DNA of 64,000 nucleotides, from NCBI RefSeq assembly GCF_012489685.1, contig NC_080043.1, forward strand, positions 64,101,920 through 64,165,919. The letters run 5' to 3'. Each line of letters starts with the position of its first letter. Position 1 is the first letter of the stretch. Shown piece by piece: positions 10,570-23,055 of the stretch. A program made the position numbers and the translations under genes. The notes below the pieces were generated by a model. The model saw nothing but the letters and a program-made list of their open reading frames with translations. It was not told the origin of the DNA and searched no databases. Source of the stretch: Lotus japonicus. Taxonomy: Eukaryota > Streptophyta > Magnoliopsida > Fabales > Fabaceae.

Positions 10570-12125
10570 TGGGGAGGGATTAGGGTTTTTGATTTGATTT
10601 TCAGTTATAATTTAATTGTTTTACAGTAAATACTTAATTACCTAATGATAATTACATGAAACTATAGGGACTGAAATTGGGATTTTAGAAAACTTGTTGG
10701 TTTGACTCATGGCACACGCTTAAACGGATTTCTATTGGGCCACGTAGCAGTGGCATCACTGCCTCCTATTTTGGGGTGGCTCCTTAGAATTTGCCATTAT
10801 AAATAGATAGATTCTAAACTTAATAACTGTTATTGACGTAGTTGACACGTGGTTATACCAACCCAAATTACTTAAATAATAATGTTGTTTAGTGAATAAC
10901 AAGAATGGTTGGGCTCAAGTGAAAGAGACACAATGGAGGAAAGAAATGGATCCACTAATAATTATTTTCACTCTAGCGGATGCTATCTATTTTTGTATCG
11001 TGTTGTATTAGACAAAGTTTAAGTCCAATGTGAATCAAACCTTAAATAAAAGAAAAAGAATAAAGGGAATTTGATATCACTCCACTTGCCATCCACTCAT
11101 GATGTATTGCAATACTCAAGTGAAACCAAAACATCCACCTCGGCATATTAACTTTTTTTTTATTTTAAATATACAATACAATATACAATAGTAACATATA
11201 TATTCGAACTTATAACATGGAAAGTAAATAAGTCCTTCAACATTAGACTAGTTGTCACTAACTGAATTATCATTTACAACACTCTCCATCCCCATTCACA
11301 TAAGTCATATTGGAATAGCAATTTGGCATTTTAATGTGATTGAATTTGCCAATGGATTCGTTCAAAATTTTTTTTTTTGCCAATAGATGGAAAACCAAAC
11401 ATAATTTTATATTGTGTTTGTGAATTGAGATTTGGAGGAGATGGGAGGAATAAGTTAGGAGGAGATTTTAAAAAGGAGGGGGGGAGGGGAGGGATTTAGG
11501 GTAGTTTTAAAAGCCCCTCCAAAACCTTCTTCTAGTTATGTTTTTAAGTTCCCTCAAATTGGGGATTTTAAAGAATTTGAAACTCTCAAACAATGGAATG
11601 GCACACCCCCTTCTCCCTCAATAATTATCTTACTAGTTGATTGTATCATTGAATCATGTACATAAAATAATTAATTGTTGAATTAATATATTCTATCTTC
11701 GTTGCGCGTTTCATGTCTCACTAATAAAATTATGTCATGTTAATTGATAAAATATGAATATAACAATTATAATCTTATACAAGTGACTTCTAAATGTTAT
11801 AATTATTGGTGGACAAGACATGGACACCAATTGGAGATTGAAATTTTCGATCCTTAACTGTCATGCTCTCACAAGATGATCCCTTTTTTGTTTTTCATTA
11901 CTGGTATAACTTGGTCTCCAACTTGTGTTTTAGAAACTTATTGCATGACTTATGTTATGTGATATTTATTATATACAGAGTATCAAAACACAATTGCTAC
12001 TATTGGATATAGATAACGAGTAGGCATCTAATTGTCACAAAATATTTTACCTCCATGACTCAAGATACTCTTATGCATATGTCTTGAAAAGAAAGATGCT
12101 TTGGTTGCTTAGAAACATTACTTAT
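10570..12125. other. Intergenic, no gene seen
   Basis: AT-rich DNA. The only structure noted is a purine-rich block (GGAGGAGA, GGGGGAGGGG) at 11430-11510. No coding, RNA or terminal-repeat signature was supported. Confidence 0.45.
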
Positions 12126-12129
12126 CCCT

Positions 12130-13290
12130 TTAGAGCTTTGCTACTAGCTTGAAAATCCTCGATTTCACACTAGTGTGTCTAAACAATCAAACTATAGTGT
12201 TGAATGATGAATCAACAGTGAATTGCACGTATTGTTCAAATTTGTAGTGCAGAATTAGAAATTCAAGTACAAACAGCTGAAACACAGCGATTCCAACACA
12301 GCTTCGACTTGAATGCTATGTACAACAAATACAATAATATACCCTCAAAATAAAGCACTTGAGCTACCTATTATAACTATTCCTTGTATATATTATAAAT
12401 CATCTGTGTTATATTTACCCAAATTAGATTTTTTTATATACAATTATGAGATCAAATGATGGATCGGATGAGTACTCCCTCTATCTTCTAGCAGTAGCAG
12501 CAGCTGTTAATGCTCTTTCTTTGATATTTCAAGCAAGAAATTTTGGCGTGTACTAGCTTTTCCACCAAAAGTATTTTCCATGCACAATGTGAAACTTTAC
12601 TTAAGGAAAACCAAACATGTATCATTAAAATCTTAGTACAGGTAAAATGTTTTGATTACCCAGAACAATCTGGATTGCCTTTTAACAGAAAATTCCCCCT
12701 ACTTCACCCAAGTTTGTATCTTCAAATAAATAATGAAATCATAGTGTTAGTGCATAATTTATTTGCATCATTTTAGGCATAATGAAAATTAGCTGCCTCC
12801 TATTTCAAAAAAAAAAAAATTAGCTGCCTCCATTCCATTGCTGTAGCTTGAAGATACGGTGAATCATCAGTTCATTGCATGGGTTGTTTAAATTTGTTCT
12901 GCTGAATCAGTGATTCAAACGCCTAACAACTTAAACGTAGGAATTCCACCACTTCTTTGACTTTGTAGTCTATGTAAAACAAAACAAAGCACATTGAACT
13001 ACCTTTCTATGATAGTATGATTAATCCCTGTATAGATTATAAAATTTATAAATCATGTGTTATATTTACCCAAATTAGAATTTTGCATATACAATTATGG
13101 AATGTGACAAACTATGGATGAATTAATTACATGGGACCAGATGTGTAGGCAAATAGGGGTCACTTGTCCTTGCTTGAGGCTGCCTCTGGAAGTTTAAATG
13201 TGGGAGGCTTGTCAACACCCTTCCTTGAGTACTCCCTCCATCTTCTAGCAGCAGCAACAACTCTTTTTGCTCTTTCTTTCACTTCATCTT
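12130..13290. repeat. Diverged tandem duplication of a gene 3' end
   Basis: 12130-12540 and 12840-13290 share the same order of segments: GTAGCTTGAAGAT-like start, AACTACC plus TATAACTATTCCTTGTATA-like text, then GTGTTATATTTACCCAAATT and TATACAATTATG, and finally ACTCCCTC(T/C)ATCTTCTAGCAG. In the right copy the last segment is coding (minus strand). In the left copy the coding part decays immediately after it. I infer a duplication of the 3' end and downstream region of the gene at 13.2-13.9 kb. Confidence 0.65.
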
Positions 13291-13893
13291 CTGCAAAATG
13301 GTTATCATTTGAAACACTATTAGTCGTATAACAAAACCAACCAGACCAAACCTAGACACAATTCAATAGATGTCGCTATTACTGTCAATTTATAACATGA
13401 CACGTGCGTTGGAAAAGAATAAATTGAGGAAGTTATCACATTAACAAAATGAATAAAATATTAAGAAAGTGAGTGTTGTGTTTTCTTATTGGACCACAAA
13501 CGGTACGTATAGTATTGTATGTAAGTTTCGTTCTAACCAATATAAACTTCATATATATGACAGTATTTGCCGCAACCAAATAATCAGAATTCAGGCCTAC
13601 TAAAGCATATTTATAATTTAGATTCAAAATTTGTTAATAACTACTAAGAGGTTTGAAATTGCAAATATGAAAACTGCTCAAATAAAGTTCTGAAACTATA
13701 CAATGAAAAAGGAAAAAGCCTTGGCTAACTAATATTATAGTAATTTCCAATAATTAAAACTATAAACCTTTTCACATATGCAAATCTCATACCTGAACGA
13801 TGGAAGTCTCTCGGTTTTCCCCAAAGATTGTCCCAGTATGAATCTGTTTCATCAGAGCCTTTCTGCTTCATCATTCTCTGTCTTGCTTGATCC
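13160..13893 (-). CDS. C-terminal two exons of a small conserved plant protein, unidentified
   Basis: Exon 13793-13893 (minus) follows acceptor TTCCAG and reads DQARQRMMKQKG, SYWDNLWGKPRDFHRS, ending at donor G/GTATGAG. Exon 13160-13290 follows acceptor TTTGCAG and continues in phase as EDEVKERAKRVVAAARRW, then REYSRKG and PPTFKLPEA, with stop TGA at 13160-13162. The join is phase-consistent, and both exons are highly charged and uninterrupted, which is why I treat them as genuine coding sequence. Upstream exons should lie to the right, but I could not find them before the foldback element at 14.2 kb. The gene may be 5'-truncated or have a long intron. No family name is offered. Confidence 0.5.
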
Positions 13894-14220
13894 TGGAAGA
13901 TACACATCAATGTTTAATTGTGCAAATAATATGTATTATGCTGTGAAGCTAATGAATAATATTTTAAGGTTCCACAGATTTTAAAACATCCTCATTAATG
14001 TGAATTGAGTAGTTTCTTTGTCTGTGTTCAAGCAGTTTGGTCCAAACCTCAGAACCAAGATTTTTCAAAAAGTGTTCTGTTTTATTAGGCATGCATTATC
14101 GTAAACTATAAAGCCTGTTTTTTTCTTGAAGGAATAAGCATTCTAGATGTAAAACTTTCAGTTACTTGTGCTCAAGAATGGATTGGAGTCTCTATATTAT
14201 TCTCCATTTATAAAATCTAG

Positions 14221-14697
14221 GGTTAATAGTCAAATTGGTCCCTGTGTTTGTAGTAAATTTTGATTTTAGTCCCTCCTCGGAAAAAACTTGTCGATATCTC
14301 CCTGCAGTTGCAAGAATTTTGGTATTAGTCCTCGCCGGAGGGCGGAGGTCCGGCGATAGTGCCCAATGACAGCCCAGAGCTGACGTGGCTTTATCCACAT
14401 CATTTTTAATTAAATTTTAATTTCCTTATATTTATTTTCTAATTAAAATAACAAATAGAAGCTGAAAAAAATACAAAAACTGAAATTAGTTTCACTAGAA
14501 AGAAAGATAAAAAAGAACCTAAAAACCCCAAAAAATGATAAAAAAATGATGTGGATAAAGCCACGTCAGCTCTGGCATGCCACTGAGCACTCTCGCCGGA
14601 GCTCCGTCCTCCGGCGAGGACTAATTCCAAAATGCTTGCAACTGCAGGGAGATATCGGCAAGTTTTTTCCGGGGAGGGACTAAAATCAAAATTGACT
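14221..14697. mobile_element. Foldback (long-TIR) non-autonomous element
   Basis: Long inverted arms of about 150-190 bp. The left arm runs ATTTTGATTTTAGTCCCTCC, then CTGCAGTTGCAAG, CTCGCCGGAGG, CTGACGTGGCTTTATCCACA. The right arm is its reverse complement from about 14540 to 14697. A purine/AT-rich loop separates them. The left side extends further (GGTTAATAGTCAAATTGGTC) than the right arm, which appears truncated. No coding capacity. This looks like the common plant foldback type with GGTTAATxGTCAAATT ends. Confidence 0.7.
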
Positions 14698-14699
14698 CC

Positions 14700-15714
14700 A
14701 ATCTGAAAACATCTAGAATATAATAAAATATTAGGTTACAATTTTCTTTATTTATTTACCTATGTAATTACGCATGTAATCAGGTTTAGATTTGTATAGA
14801 TTTTATTGTAATGTAGCGCTGAGGTGGCACATTAGGGAAGAAGGAATAATATATTCTAGATAAGAGAAGAAGAATATTGAAGTTGTCTTTGATGAGAGAA
14901 AAGGAAAGAATAATAGAACAATTGGAACACTAATTAGCCAATGGAATCAAGAAAATTGCTAAAGCTTTTCAAAAGAAGTTCTATTCTTAACCAAAGACGC
15001 GTGAATATATGCTTCAACGAATTCAAATTCTCTGCAGCCAATGCATGATGATATGCTTCAACGAATTTAGATTCTCTGCAGCCAATTTAGTCTTTGTATT
15101 GAAGGCATTGCATTAAGGGGAAGCGCAGAAGAAATGCTCATCATGCACATGTTTACACAAATGCCACCAATATGGTTTGTGGCATCTACCACAAAGTGAT
15201 TCTCTATCCTATTATGATAGTTATAATTATCCTGAATCGTGTGGAAACGCGTGGTATCTCTATCATAAAGTTGTTCTATACGCTCTTAGCGCTTTCTCTT
15301 GCCCATCTTTGCAGAATATGCTTGAAGCCATTTCAACAAACTATTTGGGGTCACGACAGTAGCCTCACGTATATAACCATTTGGGGTCATCACAAGTTCA
15401 TGGTATATGATTCAATCTGGCGGTTTCTGGAACAAAACTAAACTTGTTACAAGCTGGTTCTCAACTAGGATTCTGTAACCCAAATGAAAAAACTAACATA
15501 CATACAAGTAGTAGAAGCCTACAGTTTTGAGGAAACTAAAGTCTAAATATATAGAACTAAAAGAAGACAAAAGTAGAGCACAGAAGTGGGGTAGGGGGAT
15601 GTTGAATTGTTGGAGAGGAAATCTTAGAGGGAAAGAGGTGAAGATGAATAGTGAAATGTAAGAGTGAGATGAAAGCGAAGAGAGACTTATGGAGAAAGTC
15701 ACACACAAAAGCAT
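14700..15714. other. Intergenic, no gene seen
   Basis: Contains a short local duplication (ATATGCTTCAACGAATT... at 15008 and 15051, each followed by TTCTCTGCAGCCAAT). No gene, RNA or terminal repeat could be supported. Open frames here lack domain signatures. Confidence 0.4.
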
Positions 15715-15879
15715 GATTGCAGTTGCATATGTAATTAGATTTGCTACAAGCTCACATAAAATGGGTTCACACCATTGAGTTTTTCTATCATCTCTAACAT
15801 AACCAAAATACCGAAAGACTGTTCTAAAGTGTTTGGTTGAAGCTCTCCTGTAAGCATCAATCAATATGAGAAGCTCCAT
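15715..15879 (-). pseudogene. Ribose-phosphate pyrophosphokinase (PRPP synthetase) exon fragment
   Basis: The minus-strand frame reads MELLILIDAYRRAS, FRYFGYVRDDRKTQ and LVANLITYA. In PRPP synthetases the corresponding segment is LMELLIMIDACRRAS, PYFGYARxDRK and KLVANLIxxAG, part of the ATP-binding region of the enzyme that makes PRPP from ribose-5-phosphate and ATP. Several conserved positions differ, and sequence on both sides loses similarity at once. No other exon of the gene, in particular the PRPP-binding loop, is seen nearby. It is an isolated decayed fragment. Confidence 0.7.
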
Positions 15880-16400
15880 AAATTGCTATCTATTTGCTCA
15901 GTAAAATAAATTGAGGGACAATCCAACAACACATGAATGATGAGACCAGGAACTCAAACATGGGAGAAAAAGAAGAAAAAACATCTAGAAAACTTCTACT
16001 AGATCTGACAGTTCAATATTTCAAATTTTGAATCCTTACAATAAGACTTTTGGAGCTAGTGATCTGCAACACCATAAGATGTAATGGCAAAGAGTATGCA
16101 AACAATTAATTTCAACTTCTGACTGAAGTTATAATAGCTCCAATTCCCCTGAACACGTTAGTGATAAAAACAAACAACGAAACAGAGGAAAAACATCATC
16201 ACACATAACTAAAACTTTCTTCAAAGATCTTTATAGCAAAAAGTACACAGGTAATTCTATAATTTTATAGATCTCACTCTATTGATGACCTTCCAAAATT
16301 TGAATCAATACATAATCTGATTCAATGTGACAAAATAAAAACAGCATCAGCAATTTTTCCAATAATCAAAAGTTTATTCAGACCTTTAACAATTGAACCA
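15880..16400. other. Intergenic, 3' of ABCF pseudogene
   Basis: AT-rich and without a supported feature. The segment up to 16658 may include the old 3' untranslated region of the ABCF gene on the minus strand. Confidence 0.4.
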
Positions 16401-16658
16401 CACGTTCCTAACATATAATCTTGGTACACCAGAAATTGAGTCTCACTAAACGCATTGGTAGCATTTCCCGCATTATAATTTCACTCTGTAGTAAAATAGA
16501 AGACCAAAAAACAGGGAAATGGGAGGCAAAAATGTGGTATCCGCCAGAGGGAAGTCTCTTTATCAGAAAAATACATGAGAGGCAAGTGCATAGATAAAGA
16601 TATATATTGGGAAATTGTCACCAATCGCCATAAATGAATTGTTTGCATCAAAGGAGGC

Positions 16659-19600
16659 TTAATCATCAACTTCAGCTTTAATCTCTTTCAGCAAATCATC
16701 CTTGTAATCCTCAAATGTTCCAGGGAAATTTCTGACAGTGCCATCCTCAACAATCCATATTTGACTCCTTTCTTCATCGTCACAAACACATGATATCAAT
16801 CTTGAATCATGACTAACAAGAACAACTCCTCCAGTGAATTCATCCAATGCATCAATACTTTGCATATCAGATGATTTGTGGGTTCATCTAACAATAAAAT
16901 GTGAGGTTTTGACATGGATATCGACGTGAAGACCACCCGAGCTTTTTGCCCTCCTGATAGTTTCACAATAGGGGTAAGATGGTTATGACTAGGTGTGACA
17001 CCCCGATTTCGGTGGCGTCACTTTAGTAACCAAAATAAACTTAATGCGGAAAAACGTGAATATTTTTTTTTCGATAATAACTAAGACAAGACTGAATTAA
17101 ATAAAACCCAAAGGCGAAAAGCAATAAAGCTAATATACAATATATAAACAGCCCCCGTTGTAAGTAACAACCTCGTCACGAGTAACCTCCAGTGACGGAA
17201 AGTAGTAGGAAAGAACGCCCGTAGGCAAAAGGTATAATCCAAAAGAAAGGTTAGGTGTCTGCAACACTGTCCCTCAAAATAAGAATAAGTCAGCCCAGAT
17301 GGCCTAAAACAAGACCTCTTAAGTCCAACCAACTCTCTGTGATTCCCGTAAAGGAACCACACAAAAAGCTATAGGTGGGCAACTACCCTGTCCCCAAAGA
17401 AAACAAATGATGTTCAGAGCTAAGACTCTACTCCTACACTAATCCCATCTCGAGGAGCTCACACCAGCACTAAAACCTACATGCTAGCATGATCGTCGTC
17501 CGAATTCGAAATCCAGAACGACCTAGTCTATGTACACCATCCGTCCTCCGCTCGCTATCGCGATGCGCTCCTGTTCCAGCATCCCAACTCTAGTTTCCCC
17601 CGAAGGGTGAACCGTCGTGAACCAGTCCGCCAAAGACATCTGACAGAGGGCGTTTGTCCGCCAAAGCACACACAGAAGACGCGAGGGTCAACTCCAAAGA
17701 ATTACATAAATAATAGCACCAATAGATATAGATAAGAGAATAGCCACTTAGGCTTATAGCTAGGGATAACATCCTAGGGTTGCATATTCCATAATGAACT
17801 TAACAGCAATAATAACAATTAACATGTTCCAAATAGGATTAACAAATAACAATCACACTCGACAACTAAATCAGTATGCATGAATGCAGGATGATTAGTC
17901 AAACAACGTCTCCGACTCTCACTCGACACGTCGCCACGTGTTCTAGGTAAATTAAAGTCTCTAAAAGCTTACCCTAAGGTAAAGTCGATTCTGCGACAAA
18001 AGACACTTCTTCACATCAACATATTAACTCATGATGATCTCCGGATCATCCGACTCATCTCAATCCGATGGTCACAACTGCTCAACAAGCAAAGAGCATC
18101 AACATGCTCGGAAACTACCCGTTTCCCGGCTTATCTCTCAGATAGCCCAACAACACAACTGCTCCCAGAGCACAAGAGTATCAACATACTCAAAACCTCT
18201 CAATATCTCAACACTTGGATCCGACGACACTTCTCGTTTTCCAAAACTAAGATTCGACTCCTAAGCTTCCTTCGAGATTATTATCATTACTTAAAGATTT
18301 AGGGGTTGTTTAAGGTCTTATGAGTTTTCTTCACAAAATAATATCCTTTTAGCCTTATCGCAATTCTTATAAGTTCTCGGGATCTCCAAATCCCCAAATG
18401 ACTCCAGAGAATGTCTCGATCCATAAAACACCATAACAAGGCCCGAATCTCATTCGTCCTATCAAACTTTCCCCAAAACTCTCAAAATAAAATCGGCATG
18501 ACCTGCCCGCTATTCTCACTATTCAGAAACTCAGATTTCATTGCTAAAGCATAAATAACTCAGCACCATCAATCAACATGTCATATATCAACATAATAAG
18601 CAATAACCACATAGCACTTAGCATATAAGGCATGCACCACACATCCTAGATTACCCACATAGCACATAGCATATAATTCAATCTCAAAAACAGTCAGTAG
18701 ATGAATCATCTACATTGTCAGCCGAAGCCTCAGAAAACATTTTCCCAATCATACACAAACAAGTGCATAAACAGTAAATCAAGTCGAATGCGTCGACACC
18801 TAAAGCATTAGCTAGTAAGGTAAGTTGCCCTTACCTCTAGTTATTCCAGCGTTCTCCTCAAACGTTCCTTCACAATGAGCTCCTTGATCTTCAGGAAATT
18901 CTTCAAAAGAACCTTTAAAGTAAAACCACAGTATTCTATCAAAATCTATCGGAAACTAAGCTATCAATGCTCACTAAGGTTACACGAAGTAGTTCATACT
19001 CCGAGGTACGATAATCTAGCGCGAAAGGACAAGTTTTCGGAAAAGGAATTTTCCTCCTCCTCCCCTATAGGGCTCGGCCACTTTTCACAATTGTGGGGCT
19101 CGATTTCTCTTCGATCAAACTTGGTTCCTATGCTTTCATTAGCCGTAACTAAGGGTATTCTGAACTCGGAAAAATTATCGGATCAAAAACTGTCGCAGGG
19201 GTATTTTGGTCATGATTTTTAACTTAGAAATTTCAAAACTGAAATCCCAAAAACCAAATTTTGCAGGGACGTTACTAACGACGTTTATGACAACTAATCC
19301 TACTAACACTAAGCTAAGGCGATAGTTTTTAGCCTAAAGGTTGAAGCTTTACCTCAAAAACTCCAAAAATGGGTATTTAAGGCTAAAATTGATTCCGGCG
19401 GAATTCCGGCGACATAACGGAAAATCTAATCCGGCAGAAGTGATCTTGGGCACATATAGAAGAGGTTTAGAATCAGAAATGAAAGATTCAGGATAGTTTT
19501 GCAAAAACCCATAAACTATCCGCTCAGAAAACTCTACAAAAAAGCTATGGAAAAAGCGATCAGAGGTAAGGATTAGCGACTATACCTCGAAACCTTGAAG

Positions 19601-22252
19601 CAGCAACTGATTAATCAACGATCAAGCAAGGATTGAACAAAATCTTCTTCTCCTTCTTCCTTGGTGAACTCGCGGCTTTGAGAGAGAAAATGGAGGAAAA
19701 TTTGAGTTTTTCTTCCTTTCTTTGCTATATATAAAGGTTGGAAATTCGCGGGAAAATGAAAGTTTCGCGAATCTGATTTTTCCGGCGTCATACTCCGTGA
19801 ATTTTAAGATAGGTTTTGGCGAAAGAATTCCAAAACTAAAATGAGGTCTCCTTATATTTTTGGCAACTAAAGCATAGTCGGTGTAAAACTATTTTACCCG
19901 ATAAGTTGCTTTTTGCATCGAATGTCGGAATGGAAAACTTCCTTCTGAAGAAAGATTGAAATCATCAAGAGAAATGGGTGTAAGCGTGTAGAATATTCAT
20001 TTGAAGCTCTGAATAGAAAAAGTCTTCATTGTCGAGAAATTCTAGGGTTTTGAAAAACCAGGGTTTCGTTTTCGGCAAACTTCCGATGATTGGAATCGGA
20101 CGTTCGTAGATCCTAGAGTTTCGCCTCGAAACGATTTTGATATATGGAAAAAGAGAAGTTCTAACATTTCTCTGAAGATTTTTGGAATTAACTTCCGTCG
20201 TGCCTAAAAGTGAAAACTAGCTATATACTAGGGTTTCTGACCTAGTTTTAAGCGTAAAACGATCGTGCTATAACTTTTATCGATCATAATGCAATCCTTG
20301 AACTTTTCCTGAACTTTCTCCTTCATAAATATATTTCATTTAATAAACTTTCGTTCAGGTTTCCCTTCACATTACATCAACCCTAATCGTGAATAGGAAG
20401 TTTATTCACTTAGCATAAGCTTAAAAACTTGGGCCTTACACTAGGCAGCCCAAACTTACCAAGCTTTGCACGAACAACCTCTTGCTTGCTAAGTCCCTCC
20501 TGGTCTGGGTGGAGACGGAGAAGGTACTGCACAGGAGTTTCATCCATTGTCAGAAAGTCCACAAAGTGTTGGGAATATCTTCCTATCCTCAACTTCTGAC
20601 TCCTTCGAACTTCACCTTCAGATGGAACCAAATCACCAGCCAGAAGATTTAGCAATGTAGATTTTCCAGCTCCGTTAGGCCCAACAATGGCAACACGAGT
20701 CCCCATATCAATGCCAACATCAACATTTGAGAGTCTGAAATCCTCTCGGTTTGGGTAGCTGAAGCTCACTTCAATAAGCTGCATAAGTGGAGGTGTGAGC
20801 TCAGTAGGTTCAGGAAAGTTGAACTCAACACTTTAATCCCTCAATTTCTGTGGTGCCTTTAGTGCGATCTCATCCTCATCAACCTTGCCCTTGCCCTTAC
20901 CCTTGTTTTTAGATGCTTCCTTAGCTGCGACAAACTTAGCTCGATCCTTCACCTTTTCTTGTTGAGCCCGGTTTCCACTCCTTTTAGCCGCTTTCATTTG
21001 CTTGTCATAAATCTCATACTTCTTATTAATCTCTTAACGACGCTGTTCATACCCACTCTCAAAATCATCAAAGTTTCCACGATAGAGATGAAGCTTCAAA
21101 TCATGGAGATGAATAATCTCAATGCATACTGTATTCAGGAAATCCCTATCATGAGAGACAACCACCAAAGTGTTTTTCCAACGGCACAAGTACTCTTCCA
21201 ACCAGAGAACAGCCCTCAGGTGAAGATGATTTGTGGGTTCATCAAGCTGTAATAGAGTTGGCTGCACAAAAAGTGCTCGAGCTAAAGAAATTCTCATCCT
21301 CCAGCCACCGCTAAAGGATTTTGTAGGACGGCCCTGCATATCCTTTGTAAAACCCAAACCAGCTAATATCTTTGATGCCTGAGATTCAGCAGCATCAGAC
21401 CCCATCAGCTGTAATTTTTCATACAGCTCTGCTAACTTTTCTCCTGCTTCATCTTCCTCCAAATTATTATCTTTATCTACACTTTCCTCAACAGAAGCTG
21501 CATTTGTGAGAGCAGCAACTTCTTGTCGAACATTAACAAGTTCAACATTAGCTGAAACAACAGCTTCAAGTGCTATTTTATCATCCCCAACTATCTCCTG
21601 CTCAACCAGAAGGACATCGATATTTTTAGGTACTGGTATCTTCCTCCAAGCAAGAAGCTTCAATAGTGTGGACTTGCCCATTCCATTAGGCCCAACCAAA
21701 CCATATCGCTTCCCATGAGATATCTTCACCGATGTATTTTTCAAAAGTTCCTTACCTCGAGCAGACACAGAAAATTTTTCCACCGTTATATCTTTAACAT
21801 TAGCATCAACATCATTCTCCATCAAGCACTGAAGCCCGGCTTCCAATGACAACAGTAAAAGCATCATGATCATCCCTAAGAGCTTCCTTCTTTGCCTGCT
21901 CAACAGCATGGGAAGCCAAAATATCTTTCTTCTCACGTTTTGTCAACTCTTTGTCATTAACAGACACTTCAAGTGGCTTGAAATCAGGTCTGGACTGTTT
22001 GGACTCATCTTCAGATAGATCGTCATCATCATCATCAGAGGGAGGAAGATCAATACCATTAGTGTAAGTAGAAGCTTTCGGTTTTGGCTTGGGCTTATTG
22101 GAGGAAGAAGCTACTTTTTTGGCTTTATTAGGCTTTTCATCCATACTGGCCAGCATGGCAGCGACATAAATTTTTTCTTTCTTAGGAGCATCTTTGCTAC
22201 TAGCTTTGGCCTTCGTAGACTGGCCTGCATCGTCCGTCTTTTTCTTTCCCAT
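16659..22252 (-). pseudogene. ABCF4: ABCF-type (GCN20/ABCF4-like) ATPase gene, inactivated
   Basis: Read right to left from ATG at 22252, the N-terminus is Lys-rich with an acidic run. NBD1 has Walker A (VGPNGMGKST), signature FSGGWRMR and LDEPTNHL. After a Lys-rich linker, NBD2 has Walker A ([10 protein letters not shown]), signature LSGGQKAR and [10 protein letters not shown], and the protein ends KAEVDD. This is a soluble twin-ATPase ABCF protein, the translation/GCN2-regulatory class; ABCF4 is my closest match. Lesions are: a -1-type frameshift near 21812-21824, TAA at 21034-21036 (Lys expected), TAA at 20833-20835 (Tyr expected), a 3,447-bp solo LTR splitting NBD2 at 16994-20440, a 1-bp loss near 16867 right after NHL, and a small in-frame loss just downstream. 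No intron was needed to read it. Confidence 0.88.
16994..20440 (-). mobile_element. Solo LTR of Tekay-like family inside ABCF exon
   Basis: Read on the minus strand it starts TGTAAGGCCC and ends GGGTGTCACA, with TG...CA termini. The perfect 5-bp duplication CTAGG lies at 16989-16993 and 20441-20445. Its ends and internal words match the long LTRs at 38.1, 42.0 and 49.4 kb, so it belongs to the same or a sister family. There is no PBS, PPT or coding region on either side, so it is a solo LTR left by LTR-LTR recombination. The flanking ABCF codons read straight across once it and one CTAGG are removed. Confidence 0.9.
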
Positions 22253-22737
22253 CGAAGAAATCTGAAACGATCGAAAACCATATTAACACCAGCCAATCAA
22301 ACATCAAACCTATCCACACCATTACTTCTATGTCCTTTTTTCTGATAAAATTCAATTAGACCTATTCAAGCATAAACAAATAACCCAATCACAAGAGTGT
22401 GGATCTAGGATAAGTGACTAAGCTAGAAGTTCAATTGGTTTGATCAGATTTTCTTTCCTCAGAATCAATTCTAAAACCTAGAAGCTACCCAAAAATTGAT
22501 TAATAATAGGGCTTTGCACATAAAGTTCAAAACTTTTAAATGATATATCAACATTCCCTAATCCCTATTCACTGTGATTCGCTCATAATTTCATATCATA
22601 TCAAATTAATAAAAAAAATGTTTTAATTGATGAGAGTATGATCAATTTTCATTCCAGAACTCATTATCAAATTACCCACCAATTTCTCTCCCCTCCAAAT
22701 CATCTCTCCCTAGAAGAATTGAACCAAAGAAAGTAAA
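22253..22737. other. 5' flank of ABCF pseudogene up to Tat insertion
   Basis: This should contain the former 5' leader and promoter of the minus-strand ABCF gene. I see no firm TATA box. The last about 70 bp recur, partly inverted, at 53718-53817 (see findings). Confidence 0.4.
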
Positions 22738-23055
22738 TGTTCTATCCTGAGAACATTGAAGGGGGTAGAGTACCAAAAGCGTGAAGGAAATGGTATGAAT
22801 GTTCTAGAGAGAGAAGCTCTAACCGCTAGAGAGAGAGAATAACTGAATTTCAATTTGAATATTTCTCAAATGAGCTAAGAGTCCCTTACAATTGGTGTTC
22901 CCCTTCCATTTATAGGGGCTGAGTTGGGCTTTCGCGCCTTCAATCTATCTAAATGGGCCGGTTGGGCCTCAGGGGGAGAGGCCCAAGTCCTTGGCGCGCT
23001 CCCTGTATGAGGTTAGTGCTCCTGGGCGAGGGACCCTGGGGTCTCGCCCAGTCCA
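22738..23055 (-). repeat. 3' LTR of Tat element 1
   Basis: 318 bp. On the minus strand it begins TGGACTGGGCGAG and ends GATAGAACA. It is the direct copy of 31172-31489. Confidence 0.9.
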
